Notes: generated by a model from the letters alone, not told the origin. A DNA stretch of 64,000 bases from Streptomyces venezuelae (GCF_008642355.1 NZ_CP029193.1:372001-436000), one strand, 5' to 3'. Counted from the stretch's first letter, positions 27,905-36,913 are shown. Numbers and translations: made by a program.

Positions 27905-29485
27905 ATGTCGCAACGTCAGCCGAGCCCGTCCCCCCGTCGTCGCAGCGTGCTGCGCGGATCGCTCGCCGTACCGGCGGCGCTCGCCGTGCCCGCACTGGCC
28001 GGGGCCGCTCCGTCGCTCGCCCTGTCGGGCCGCCCGAAGGCCGGGTGGGGTGTACAGGCCGGAGACGTGACGGCGCACGCGGGGCTCGTCTGGGTCCGCT
28101 CCGACCGGCCCGCCCGGATGATCGTGGAGACGTCCGCCACCGAGTCGTTCCGCCATCCGCAGCGGTGGCGCGGCCCGCTGCTCGGCCCGGACACGGACTT
28201 CACGGGGACGACGCGGCTGCGCGGCCTGCCCGCGGGAGAGCAGATCCACTACCGGGTGCTGCTCGCCGACCCCGACGACCCGCGCCGCACGGGCAAGCCG
28301 GTGACCGGTACGTTCCGCACGACGCCGAAGGGCCGCAAGCAGGATGTGCGCTTCCTGTGGTCGGGGGACATCGCGGGCCAGGGCTGGGGCATCAACCTGG
28401 ACCGCGGCGGCTACCGGATCTTCGAGGAGATGCGCAGACGCGACCCGGACTTCTTCCTGTGCAGCGGCGACAACATCTACGCCGACGGCCCCATCCCGCC
28501 GAGCGTCACGCTGCCCGACGGCACGGTGTGGCGGAACGTCACGACGGAGGAGAAGTCCAAGGTCGCCGAGTCCCTCAAGGAGTTCCGCGGCGCGTTCCGC
28601 TACAACCTGCTCGACGACAACCTGCGGCGGTTCAACGCCCAGGTGCCGTCGATCATCCAGTGGGACGACCACGAGGTGCGCAACAACTGGTACCCGGGGC
28701 AGATCCTGGACGACGCGCGGTACACGGAGAAGAACGTGGACGTCCTCGCGGGCCGGTCGCTGCGCGCGTTCAGCGAGTACTTCCCCATCTCGACGCTCCC
28801 GCCGGGCGACGAGGACGGCCGCGTCTACCGCGTGCTGCGCCACGGCCCGCTCCTGGACGTGTTCGTCCTCGACATGCGCACCTACCGCAACGCCAACTCC
28901 CCGAACAGGCAGCCCGACGACGCCACGGGCATCCTCGGCGCCCGGCAGCTGGCCTGGCTCAAGCGCGAGCTGTCCCGTTCGCGTGCCGTGTGGAAGGTCA
29001 TCGCCTCCGACATGCCGCTGGGCATCGTCGTACCGGACGGCAGGGAGAACTTCGAGGCCGTGGCGCAGGGCGATCCCGGCGTGCCGCTGGGCCGCGAGCT
29101 GCAGATCGCCGAACTGCTGCGGCACATCAAGCACCGCAGGATCACGGGCACGGTGTGGCTGACCGCCGACGTGCACTACACCTCCGCGCAGCACTACGAC
29201 CCGTCGCGCGCGGCGTTCAAGGACTTCGCGCCGTTCTGGGAGTTCGTGTCCGGCCCGTTGGCCGCGGGCGGCTTCCCCGCGACGAAGCTCGACGGGACGT
29301 TCGGCCCCGAGCAGAAGTTCGTCAAGGCGCCGAGCCGCGCCAACACGTCTCCGGCCGAGACACCGCAGTACTTCGGCGAGGTCGACATCGACGGCGGCAG
29401 CGGGGAGCTGACGGTGCGGCTGCGCCAGGAGGGCGGCGGCGTGCTGTTCACCAAGGTGCTGCGTCCGGGCCGCGTCGGGCAGTGA
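27905..29485 (+). CDS. phoD: PhoD-family alkaline phosphatase/phosphodiesterase, Tat-exported
   Basis: A 526-residue PhoD. The N terminus has a twin-arginine signal (RRRSVLRGS then a hydrophobic Ala/Val/Leu run) with cleavage likely near residue 40. The metallophosphoesterase core shows LWSGDIAGQGWG, CSGDNIYADGP, WDDHEVRNNW and TADVHYTSAQHY, which carry the Asp, Asn and His metal ligands. It releases phosphate from phosphodiesters such as teichoic acid outside the cell. The ATG at 27905 follows GGAGG (27893-27897). The PHO box upstream agrees with this role. Confidence 0.93.
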   Translation: MSQRQPSPSPRRRSVLRGSLAVPAALAVPALAGAAPSLALSGRPKAGWGVQAGDVTAHAGLVWVRSDRPARMIVETSATESFRHPQRWRGPLLGPDTDFTGTTRLRGLPAGEQIHYRVLLADPDDPRRTGKPVTGTFRTTPKGRKQDVRFLWSGDIAGQGWGINLDRGGYRIFEEMRRRDPDFFLCSGDNIYADGPIPPSVTLPDGTVWRNVTTEEKSKVAESLKEFRGAFRYNLLDDNLRRFNAQVPSIIQWDDHEVRNNWYPGQILDDARYTEKNVDVLAGRSLRAFSEYFPISTLPPGDEDGRVYRVLRHGPLLDVFVLDMRTYRNANSPNRQPDDATGILGARQLAWLKRELSRSRAVWKVIASDMPLGIVVPDGRENFEAVAQGDPGVPLGRELQIAELLRHIKHRRITGTVWLTADVHYTSAQHYDPSRAAFKDFAPFWEFVSGPLAAGGFPATKLDGTFGPEQKFVKAPSRANTSPAETPQYFGEVDIDGGSGELTVRLRQEGGGVLFTKVLRPGRVGQ

Positions 29486-29593
29486 GCGGGGCGGCCCCTA
29501 CACCGAATTGCCGCCAAAGGGGCCAATGACCTCTTTACCCATCAGTCACAGGGCGTTCGTGATCACGAAACACCGGTCCAGCACAGTGAACGT

Positions 29594-31045
29594 ATGAGAG
29601 CTGACATGTCTGACGTGACACGGACCAAGCACGGACGCCCCGTTCATCACTGGCGGCGCGACGTGGTCGAACTGGCGGCCCTGTTCACCGCCGTGGCGGT
29701 GGCCGACGCCGTCGCGAACATGGTGGGGCACGGGCCCGACGGCCCCGGCCTGCTGGTCGTGTCGGCCGTGGTGCTGCTCGCCACGGCCGGCTTCCACATC
29801 TGGTGGGCACGGCGCCACGACCACGCCCCGCCCCCGGCGCACGATACCGTCGCCCGGCCGCCCGCGGACGCGGAGCAGGCCGGGCGCACGACGACCACCA
29901 CGACCACCGACAACGCGGTCGCCCCCGCGACCGCCACCGAGACCACCCTGTGGCGGATGCGCACGACCGTGCGGGACGAGCCGGGCTCCCTCGCCGCGCT
30001 GTGCGTGACGCTCGCCGAGCGCCGCTGCGACATCCTCAGCCTGCAGGCGCACCCGCTGGCCGAGGGCACCGTCGACGAGTTCCTGCTGCGCGCGCCCGCG
30101 GACCTCGCCGGCGCGGAGATCACCCGGTCGGTCGCGCGGGCGGGCGGCACGGGCACCTGGATCGAGCGCGCCGACGCCCACGACCTGGTGGATGCCCCGA
30201 CCCGCATCCTCGGCCTCGCCACCCGCACCGCCCTCGACGCGGCCGAACTGCCCCTGGCCCTGCGGCACCTCCTGGGCCGCTGCACCATCCGCTCCCTGCC
30301 CGCCGCCGCTCGCACGGAGAGCCGGGACGAGTCGGCCCCGTCGGAGCCGACCCCGGTCGACGGCGTACTCGACGGCACGGTGCTGAGGCTGAAGGGGCCC
30401 GACGGCGAGGTCATCACCGTCGAGCGCCCCTATCTGCCGTTCACGCCCACGGAGTTCGCCCGCGCGCGGGCCCTGGTCGAGCTCGACACGCGGCTCGGCC
30501 CGCGCATCCCGCGCAGCCAGGACGTCCTGACGCTCCCCGAGGGCAACTCCATCACCGTGCGGCGGGCCGACACCGCCGACATCGAGGCCGCCAAGGCCAT
30601 GCACGAGCGGTGCTCACCCGCCACACTGGACAAGCGCTATCACGGCCCGGTGCACGACGCCGACCGCTACCTGAACCACCTCCTCAGCCCCCGGTTCGGC
30701 CGCACCCTGGCGGTGCGCACCGCGTCCGGCCGGATCGTCGGCATCGGCCACCTTCTGTGGGACGGCGACGAGACCGAGGTCGCGCTGCTCGTCGAGGACG
30801 AGTGGCAGCGCCGCGGCATCGGCGGCCAGTTGCTCGGCCGTCTGGTGGCGATGGCGGTCGAGGCGGGCTGCGAGAGCGTGTACGCGGTGACGCGGGCGTC
30901 CAACACCGGCATGGTCGCGGCGATGCGCGGGCTCGGCCTGCCGCTCGACTACCAGATCGAGGAGGGCACGCTGGTGATCACCGCCCGCCTCGACGCGACG
31001 CCGGTCAGTTCGCGGCTGCCGTACGACCACGCGCGGCGCCCCTGA
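29594..31045 (+). CDS. Membrane-anchored ACT-GNAT protein acetyltransferase-like fusion
   Basis: A 483-residue three-part protein. Two hydrophobic helices (about residues 25-45 and 53-71) are followed by a linker with seven Thr in a row, an ACT-type amino-acid-binding domain (about 117-190, starting TLWRMRTTVRDEPGSLAALC), a degenerate middle part, and a GNAT domain (about 300-470) whose acetyl-CoA loop is QRRGIGGQLLGRL. ACT-GNAT lysine acetyltransferases controlled by amino acids such as Cys or Arg are known in actinomycetes; the membrane anchor is a further element. ATG 29606 is an alternative start. Its last 41 bp overlap the end of a cystathionine lyase-type gene on the other strand. Confidence 0.85.
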   Translation: MRADMSDVTRTKHGRPVHHWRRDVVELAALFTAVAVADAVANMVGHGPDGPGLLVVSAVVLLATAGFHIWWARRHDHAPPPAHDTVARPPADAEQAGRTTTTTTTDNAVAPATATETTLWRMRTTVRDEPGSLAALCVTLAERRCDILSLQAHPLAEGTVDEFLLRAPADLAGAEITRSVARAGGTGTWIERADAHDLVDAPTRILGLATRTALDAAELPLALRHLLGRCTIRSLPAAARTESRDESAPSEPTPVDGVLDGTVLRLKGPDGEVITVERPYLPFTPTEFARARALVELDTRLGPRIPRSQDVLTLPEGNSITVRRADTADIEAAKAMHERCSPATLDKRYHGPVHDADRYLNHLLSPRFGRTLAVRTASGRIVGIGHLLWDGDETEVALLVEDEWQRRGIGGQLLGRLVAMAVEAGCESVYAVTRASNTGMVAAMRGLGLPLDYQIEEGTLVITARLDATPVSSRLPYDHARRP

Positions 31046-32270
31046 GCCCTTCGGCGGCGGCTGTCCCGGTGGCCGTCGGGGCGCGGATGGTGACCGGGAC
31101 GGGGCCGAGCGCCCTGTCCAGGTCGCGCCAGAGGTCGTCGACGTCCTCCAGGCCGCACGACATGCGAAGCAGCCGGTCGCTGACACCGGCCGCACGCCGG
31201 TCCTCGACGTCGACCACGCGATGGCTGATGGACGCCGGGTGCTGGATGAGCGAGTCGACGCTGCCGAGGCTGACCGCCGGGGTGATCAGCCGTACGCCGG
31301 CGATCACCCCGTGCGGGTCGCCGCGTACCTCGAAGGCGACCATGGCGCCGCCCATCCGCGGATAGTGGACGCGCTCCACACGCGGGTCGGCGGCGAGGCG
31401 GCGCGCCAGCTCCGCCGCGTTCGCCGAGGCCGCGCGCACCCGCACGGGAAGCGTGGACAGGCCGCGCAGCAGCAGGTAGCCGGCGAGGGGGTGCAGCACC
31501 CCGCCCGTGGCGAAGCGGACCTGCCGCAGCCCCCGTGCGAGTTCCTCGTCGCAGGCGACCACGCCGCCGAGGACGTCACCGTGGCCACCGAGGAATTTGG
31601 TGGCGCTGTGCAGCACCAGACGGGCGCCGCTCTCGGCGGGCCGCTGCAGCACGGGGGTCGCGAACGTGTTGTCGGCGAGCAGCGGGACGGTGCCGCAGGC
31701 GCGGGCGACCTCGGCGAGGTCGAGTTCGGCGAGCGTCGGATTGGCGGGCGACTCGACCATGACCAGGCCGGTGTCGGGCCGGATGGCATCGGCGATACCC
31801 TCGGGGTCCACCCAGGTCACCTCGGTTCCGACGAGCCCCGCGGAGAGCAGGTGGTCGCTGCAGCCGTACAGCGGCCGGACGGCCACGACGTGGCGCAGGC
31901 GCGCGGATCCCCGTACGAGAAGCACCGCGGTCAGCGCCGCCATGCCGCTCGCGAAGGCGACGGCGCTCTCGGTGCCCTCCAGACGGGCGAGCGCCGTCTC
32001 GAAGCGGGCGACGGTCGGATTGCCGAGGCGCGCGTAGATTGGCGGCCCGTCGTCGACGAGGCCTTCGGCGGCGAACGCGTCGATGCGGGCCGCCTCGCCG
32101 CGGCTGTCGCGGGAGGGGTAGGTCGTGGAGAGGTCGATCGGCGGGGCGTGCAGGCCCATTTCGGCCAGATCGTCCCGTCCCGCGTGCACGGCTTCGGTGG
32201 CCAGGGCGCGTGACGGCGAGGCGCTGTCCGCGGAGGGTGTGTGCGGTGCTGTCCCGGTGTTCGCTTCCAT
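31005..32270 (-). CDS. Cys/Met-metabolism PLP enzyme (cystathionine gamma-lyase/synthase type)
   Basis: A 421-residue fold-type I PLP enzyme. The N terminus shows PPIDLSTTYPSRD and YARLGNPTV, then AFASGMAAL for phosphate binding, ADNTFATP with the PLP Asp, and the Schiff-base Lys in HSATKFLGGHGDVLGG. The C-terminal HPASISHR region fits cystathionine gamma-lyase/synthase or methionine gamma-lyase. It probably makes or breaks a C-S bond in cysteine or methionine metabolism. ATG 32270 is chosen; ATG 32288 is possible. It is divergent from an Lrp regulator, 60 bp apart, which likely controls it. Confidence 0.92.
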   Translation of the reverse strand: MEANTGTAPHTPSADSASPSRALATEAVHAGRDDLAEMGLHAPPIDLSTTYPSRDSRGEAARIDAFAAEGLVDDGPPIYARLGNPTVARFETALARLEGTESAVAFASGMAALTAVLLVRGSARLRHVVAVRPLYGCSDHLLSAGLVGTEVTWVDPEGIADAIRPDTGLVMVESPANPTLAELDLAEVARACGTVPLLADNTFATPVLQRPAESGARLVLHSATKFLGGHGDVLGGVVACDEELARGLRQVRFATGGVLHPLAGYLLLRGLSTLPVRVRAASANAAELARRLAADPRVERVHYPRMGGAMVAFEVRGDPHGVIAGVRLITPAVSLGSVDSLIQHPASISHRVVDVEDRRAAGVSDRLLRMSCGLEDVDDLWRDLDRALGPVPVTIRAPTATGTAAAEGLRGAARGRTAAAN

Positions 32271-32289
32271 GCCGCACAGGCTGAACATC

Positions 32290-32318
32290 GCACGGGGTCA
32301 TGGGGGCACACCCCGTGC
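32290..32318. promoter_or_regulatory. Inverted repeat between lyase and Lrp genes
   Basis: Perfect 9-bp arms GCACGGGGT and ACCCCGTGC are separated by 11 bp, placing the two half-sites about two helical turns apart. They fill the 60-bp gap between two divergent genes. This is the form expected for an Lrp-family operator controlling both its own gene and the lyase. Confidence 0.6.
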
Positions 32319-32330
32319 TACGTTCGGCCG

Positions 32331-32846
32331 ATGGCCGATTCCGTCGCACTGGACCCGGTGGATCTCCACATACTGCGCGTGCTGCAGAACGATGCCCGGA
32401 CCACGTATCGGGACCTGGCGGCGCACGTCGGGGTCGCGCCGTCGACGTGTCTCGACCGTGTGACGCGGCTGCGGCGCTCCGGGGTGATCCTCGGACACCA
32501 ACTGCGCCTGGACCCGGCGAAGCTCGGCCGCGGGGTGGAGGCGCTCCTCTCCGTGCAGGTCCGGCCGCACCGACGGGATCTCGTCGGGCCCTTCGTGGAA
32601 CGCGTCAGGGCGTTGCCGGAGTCGTTGTCCCTGTTCCACCTCACGGGCCCGGAGGACTTCCTGGTGCACGTGGCGGTGGCCGGGCCCGCGGATCTGCAGC
32701 GGCTCGTGCTCGACGAGTTCACCGCCCGGCGTGAAGTGGCGCGTGTCGAGACCCGGTTGATCTTCCAGCAGTGGGCGTGCGGCCCGCTGCTCCCGCCAGA
32801 CGCCGCTTCCGGCGTCACGGAGGATCCGCCGGGTGAATCATGGTGA
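32331..32846 (+). CDS. Lrp/AsnC-family transcriptional regulator
   Basis: A 171-residue Lrp protein. The N-terminal helix-turn-helix is LDPVDLHILRVLQNDARTT then VGVAPSTCLDRVTRLRRSGV; a RAM/ligand domain follows (VEALLSVQVRPHRRDL, LFHLTGPEDFLVHVAVA). Such regulators bind amino acids and often control the divergent gene, here the PLP lyase. The ATG at 32331 lies just after the inverted repeat. The possible ATG 32840 of the next gene overlaps its end, so the two may be co-transcribed. Confidence 0.92.
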   Translation: MADSVALDPVDLHILRVLQNDARTTYRDLAAHVGVAPSTCLDRVTRLRRSGVILGHQLRLDPAKLGRGVEALLSVQVRPHRRDLVGPFVERVRALPESLSLFHLTGPEDFLVHVAVAGPADLQRLVLDEFTARREVARVETRLIFQQWACGPLLPPDAASGVTEDPPGESW

Positions 32847-32878
32847 CGCGCACCGCTTCTCTGTACGACGATGTCCGC

Positions 32879-34597
32879 ATGTCAGCCACTGAGAAGCCGC
32901 ATGCGAGCACCGGCCCCCTGCCCCGTGCCGTCGCCGACGCCTACGTCGACGAACTCATCGCCCTCGACCCCATCACGGGCACCTACCTCGGTGTCGCGGA
33001 GAGCAACAGCAGGCTCCCCGACACCTCCCCCGAGGGCCAGGAGGCTCTGGCGCGGCTGGCGCGCGCGACCCTGACGCGGCTGGACGAGGCGGAGCGCAGG
33101 CCCGGCGCGGACAGCGAGGCCGAGCGGCGCTGCGGGCGGCTCCTGCGGGAGCGGCTGACCGCGCAGCTGGCCGTGCACGAGGCCGAGGAAGGGCTGCGCG
33201 CGGTCGGCAACCTGGACACGATGCCGCATCAGATACGGGAGATCTTCACCGTCTCCCCCATGGAGACGGAGGCCGACTGGGCGGCGATCGCCGAGCGGCT
33301 GCGCGCCGTGCCGAAGGCGTTCGAAGGGTACCGGGCCTCCCTCGAACTGGGCCTGGAGCGGAAGCTGTTCGGGCCCCCTCGCCCCACCGCCACCTTCATC
33401 GGGCAGCTCACCGAGTGGGCGGGCGAGACCGGCGACCACCCGAGCGGGGGCGGCTGGTTCGACGACTTCGCGGCGGCGGGCCCCGGCGCCCTGCGCTCCG
33501 ACCTGGACACCGCCGCCCGCGCCGCCACCGCGTCGGTGGTGGCGCTGCGCGACTGGATGCGCGACGTCTACGCACCGGCGATCGAGGGCGCCCCCGACAT
33601 CGTGGGCCGCGAGCGCTACGCGCGGCTGTCCCGCGCGTGCAACGGCACCGACCTGGACCTCGACGAGGCGTACGCGTACGGCTGGTCGGAGTTCCACCGG
33701 CTGCTCGCGGAGATGCGGACCGAGGCGGAGAGGATCCTGCCCGGCGCGGCCACGCCGTGGGTGGCGCTCGCCCACCTCGACGAGCACGGGACGCACATCG
33801 AGGGTGTGGAGGAGGTCCGGGTCTGGCTGCAGGAGCTGATGGACGAGGCGATCGACGCCCTGGACGGCACGCACTTCGAACTCGCCGAGCGGGTACGGAA
33901 GGTGGAGTCCCACATCGCGCCGCCCGGCGGCGCCGCGGCCCCGTACTACACGGGCCCGTCCGAGGACTTCTCCCGGCCGGGCCGCACCTGGCTGCCGACG
34001 ATGGGCGAGACCCGCTTCCCCGTCTACGACCTCGTCTCCACCTGGTACCACGAGGGCGTGCCCGGCCATCACCTCCAGCTCGCCCAGTGGGCGCACGTGG
34101 CGGAGAACCTCTCCCGCTTCCAGGCGACGGTCGGCATCGTCAGCGCCAACGCCGAGGGCTGGGCCCTTTACGCGGAGCGGCTGATGGACGAGCTCGGCTT
34201 CCTGACCGACCCCGAGCGCAGGATCGGCTATCTCGACGCGCAGATGATGCGCGCGCTGCGGGTCATCGTCGACATCGGCATGCACCTGGAGCTGGAGATC
34301 CCGGCGGACTCCCCCTTCCATCCGGGTGAGCGCTGGACACCGGACCTCGCCCAGGAGTTCTACGACGCGCACTGCAGCCGCACCACGGAGTACGTGACCA
34401 GCGAGATGACCCGCTACCTGACCATCCCCGGGCAGGCCATCGGGTACAAGCTGGGTGAGCGGGCCTGGCTCCTCGGACGTGAGAACGCGCGGCGCAGGCA
34501 CGGTGCCGCGTTCGACGCCAAGGCGTGGCACATGGCCGCCCTTTCGCAGGGCTCGCTGGGCCTGGACGACCTGGTGGAAGAGTTGTCCGCGCTGTGA
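32879..34597 (+). CDS. DUF885 metallopeptidase-like protein
   Basis: A 572-residue DUF885 protein. The C-terminal half has an HExxxHH-like zinc site in YHEGVPGHHLQ and a second conserved segment NAEGWALYAERLMDELGF that would supply the third ligand (Glu), as in gluzincin-related peptidases. No signal peptide is seen, so it is probably cytosolic. It is presumably a carboxypeptidase or dipeptidase but no member's substrate is certain to me. I chose ATG 32879 (family N terminus MSAT...); ATG 32840, overlapping the Lrp stop, is the alternative. Confidence 0.88.
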   Translation: MSATEKPHASTGPLPRAVADAYVDELIALDPITGTYLGVAESNSRLPDTSPEGQEALARLARATLTRLDEAERRPGADSEAERRCGRLLRERLTAQLAVHEAEEGLRAVGNLDTMPHQIREIFTVSPMETEADWAAIAERLRAVPKAFEGYRASLELGLERKLFGPPRPTATFIGQLTEWAGETGDHPSGGGWFDDFAAAGPGALRSDLDTAARAATASVVALRDWMRDVYAPAIEGAPDIVGRERYARLSRACNGTDLDLDEAYAYGWSEFHRLLAEMRTEAERILPGAATPWVALAHLDEHGTHIEGVEEVRVWLQELMDEAIDALDGTHFELAERVRKVESHIAPPGGAAAPYYTGPSEDFSRPGRTWLPTMGETRFPVYDLVSTWYHEGVPGHHLQLAQWAHVAENLSRFQATVGIVSANAEGWALYAERLMDELGFLTDPERRIGYLDAQMMRALRVIVDIGMHLELEIPADSPFHPGERWTPDLAQEFYDAHCSRTTEYVTSEMTRYLTIPGQAIGYKLGERAWLLGRENARRRHGAAFDAKAWHMAALSQGSLGLDDLVEELSAL

Positions 34598-34619
34598 CGA
34601 CGTAACGGCGCCGGGGCGG

Positions 34620-35138
34620 TCAGCAGCCGCAGTCCCCGGTGTCCACGGGGGCCGTGAGCGGGTCGGCGTCGCGCCGCTCACGGCCTTCCCACGTCTCGAA
34701 CTCGAACCCTTCGCGCGCCCAGTACTCGAACCCGCCGAGCATCTCCTTGACCTGGAAGCCCAGTCGGGCGAGGGCGAGAGCGGCGCGGGTCGCGCCGTTG
34801 CAGCCGGGTCCCCAGCAGTAGGTGACGACCGGCACCGCCTTGTCGAGGAGCGTCTCCGCCTGCTCGGGGATGAGTGCGGTCGGCAGGTGGACCGCGCCGG
34901 GGAGGTGCCCCTGGTCCCATGAGGCGGTGGAACGGGTGTCGATCACCACGAAGCCCGGGTCGGCGTCCCCGGCGAGCGCGGACGCCACGTCGGACACGTC
35001 GGCGTGGAAGGCGAGGGACGCGCCGAAGTACGCGGCGGCCGCGGCCGGTGAGGCGGGCGGAATCCTCAGGACCGCGTTGCGAGCAGCGGGTGCGGAAGCT
35101 GAACCAGGGGCGCTGAGCTGCGCGTTCGTGTTGTTCAT
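34620..35138 (-). CDS. Rhodanese-domain sulfurtransferase-like protein
   Basis: A 172-residue protein with one rhodanese domain (about residues 45-155). The active-site loop is YCWGPGCNGATRAALAL, with the catalytic Cys expected at CWGPGCNG; DTRSTASWDQGHLPGAVHLP is the conserved N-terminal CH2-type motif. An Ala-rich N terminus precedes it and the C terminus ends GDCGC, an extra Cys pair that may act in persulfide or metal handling. It likely moves sulfane sulfur, fitting the nearby Cys-metabolism gene. It converges with the DUF885 gene, 22 bp apart. Confidence 0.88.
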   Translation of the reverse strand: MNNTNAQLSAPGSASAPAARNAVLRIPPASPAAAAAYFGASLAFHADVSDVASALAGDADPGFVVIDTRSTASWDQGHLPGAVHLPTALIPEQAETLLDKAVPVVTYCWGPGCNGATRAALALARLGFQVKEMLGGFEYWAREGFEFETWEGRERRDADPLTAPVDTGDCGC

Positions 35139-35569
35139 GGCGGAAAATCTACGGGCGGCGAACGGAACTCTGAAGCGGTGAATCCCGGCGCCCGCGCGGG
35201 CTCACCGGCAATTCCCCGGCAGTTCGACGTTCTACGACCCCATTCCCCTGTGGGGCTCCCGGGCGGGTCCCAACAGGGTTGTCGTGAAAGCGCGTTGCCA
35301 GGAGCACGTCAGGTCCGTCGACAATGGTCCGGACCAAGAATTGGTTTGATCATGCACTGGACCGCAAGCTCACCCACGGCTGCACGCACGTCACAGAAGG
35401 CGTCGCCGACCTCTTGCGCCGCCCACGACTCCTCTGCCAGATTCTCTCCCGCCAGAGATGGCATGCACGCGACAGGAGATACCCGCCTCCTCGGCGTGCG
35501 CTGCGGCTGCATACCTATGCGGTCTCGTCCTCATCAAGGACGCTTCATCCCCACACAATGGAGACGAAC
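35139..35569. other. Divergent intergenic region, 431 bp, no gene seen
   Basis: It separates the rhodanese gene from the secreted protease. A perfect TGGTCC-GGACCA palindrome lies at 35325-35336. The remaining sequence has open frames running into the protease, but they lack a start with a ribosome site or secretory features. Confidence 0.5.
35325..35336. promoter_or_regulatory. TGGTC-N2-GACCA palindrome, DasR-type operator candidate
   Basis: TGGTCCGGACCA is a perfect 12-bp palindrome about 235 bp before the protease start. It has the same TGGTC-N2-GACCA core as the site over the GntR promoter near 25.6 kb. A GntR/UTRA protein such as DasR, or the one encoded in this window, could bind it. 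Confidence 0.4.
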
Positions 35570-36307
35570 GTGCGAATATCCAGACTCGTCCCCGCGCTCG
35601 CGGCCACCGCCCTCGCCGTCCTGGGGCTCGCCCCCACCGCGGCCGCTCAGAGCGCGACGCGCGCGGAAACGCCCGCCGTTGCTTCCACCAACGGCCCGCA
35701 GCCGATCATCGGCGGCGGCTACGCCAGCAACGCACCCTGGGCGGCCAGGCTCTTCTCCAACGGCCGGCAGACCTGCAGCGCCACGATCATCGCCCCCACC
35801 TGGATCCTCACCGCCAAGCACTGCGTCAGCGGCGGCGGCCTCTCGTTCCGCATCGGCAGCCTCGACCAGACGTCGGGCGGCACCACGGCCAACGGCGTCA
35901 GCGTCACCAACCACCCGTCGTCCGACCTGTCCCTGGTCCGCCTGGACCGTTCCGTCGCGGGCACCTACGCGCGCCTCGGCTCCCCGGGCTCGGTGTCGGT
36001 GGGCCAGACCGTCCAGGTGTACGGCTGGGGCGCGACGTCCCAGTGCGGCCAGGAGATCAACTGTCAGTCCCGGCTCCTGAAGGTCGCCAACGTCGTCGTG
36101 ACCGGCGGCTGCCGCGACGCCTACCAGGGCCAGGCCATCTGCGCCCGGCGCGGCGACGGCATCACCGCGGGCGGCGACTCGGGCGGCCCGATGATGGCCA
36201 ACGGCGTGCAGGTCGGCGTCGCCTCCACCAGTGACCGCCAGACCACGACCGCGTACACGAACGTGACGGCGTACCGCTCCTGGATCCAGAGCGTCGCGGG
36301 CGTCTGA
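35570..36307 (+). CDS. Secreted trypsin-like serine protease
   Basis: A 245-residue S1 protease precursor. A Sec signal peptide (about residues 1-27, ending TAAAQ) is followed by a short propeptide, and the mature enzyme probably begins at Ile46 (IIGGG). The catalytic triad is His84 (TAKHC), Asp119 (SSDLSLVRLD) and Ser204 (GGDSGGP), with three Cys pairs around it. It is smaller than streptogrisins and resembles Streptomyces trypsin. I chose GTG 35570, which has GGAGA at 35560-35564; ATG 35558 contains that ribosome site. A perfect hairpin follows it. Confidence 0.93.
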   Translation: MRISRLVPALAATALAVLGLAPTAAAQSATRAETPAVASTNGPQPIIGGGYASNAPWAARLFSNGRQTCSATIIAPTWILTAKHCVSGGGLSFRIGSLDQTSGGTTANGVSVTNHPSSDLSLVRLDRSVAGTYARLGSPGSVSVGQTVQVYGWGATSQCGQEINCQSRLLKVANVVVTGGCRDAYQGQAICARRGDGITAGGDSGGPMMANGVQVGVASTSDRQTTTAYTNVTAYRSWIQSVAGV

Positions 36308-36360
36308 GTCCCGCCGCTCGTCTCCGCTCGTCCTCACCCGCCATTGCGGACGAGTGGCAC

Positions 36361-36395
36361 AAATCCCCGGCCGGCTCTTGATCGGCCGGGGATTT
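36361..36395 (+). terminator. Terminator hairpin after the protease gene
   Basis: Perfect 13-bp arms AAATCCCCGGCCG and CGGCCGGGGATTT enclose a 9-base loop, with a T-rich tail, 53 bp after the protease stop. It ends 18 bp before the Lrp gene start, so it might also influence that gene. Confidence 0.85.
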
Positions 36396-36413
36396 CCCTG
36401 TTATCTCTCGGCC

Positions 36414-36860
36414 ATGACCGGTTATTCCACGGACGCCACCGACTGGCGCATCCTCGATGTCCTCCAGCGCGAGGGCCGCGCCAGCTACGCGGAGCTCGCG
36501 CGCGCCGTCTCGATGTCCGCGAGCGCCGTCACGGAGCGGGTGCGACGCCTCGAAGAGGCCGGGGTCATACAGGGGTACGCGGCCGTGGTCGACCCGGAGC
36601 GGCTCGGGCTGCCCATCCTCGCCTTCGTGCGCCTGCGCTATCCCAACGGCAACTACAAGCCGTTCCACGACCTGGTCGACGCGACCCCGGAGATCCTGGA
36701 GGCGCACCACGTCACGGGCGACGACTGTTTCGTCATCAAGGTCGCCGCACGCTCGATGCAGCACCTGGAAGAGGTGTCGGGCAGGATCGGCGCGCTCGGA
36801 TCGGTGACGACGAGCGTCGTCTACTCCTCCCCCCTGCCCCGCAGGCCACTGGGCCGCTGA
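36414..36860 (+). CDS. Lrp/AsnC-family transcriptional regulator
   Basis: A 148-residue Lrp protein, the compact family length. Helix-turn-helix: DATDWRILDVLQREGRAS then VSMSASAVTERVRRLEEAGV. The RAM domain contains LPILAFVRLRYPN and HHVTGDDCFVIKVAARSMQHLEE. The ATG at 36414 has no clear ribosome site. It is flanked by the protease terminator and the converging sbcC gene, so it appears monocistronic and its target is not evident from context. Confidence 0.92.
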   Translation: MTGYSTDATDWRILDVLQREGRASYAELARAVSMSASAVTERVRRLEEAGVIQGYAAVVDPERLGLPILAFVRLRYPNGNYKPFHDLVDATPEILEAHHVTGDDCFVIKVAARSMQHLEEVSGRIGALGSVTTSVVYSSPLPRRPLGR

Positions 36861-36913
36861 CGTTCGTCCCCCCGGCCTGACCTGCGCGCCCCGTCGCCGA
36901 CGACACCGTTCCG

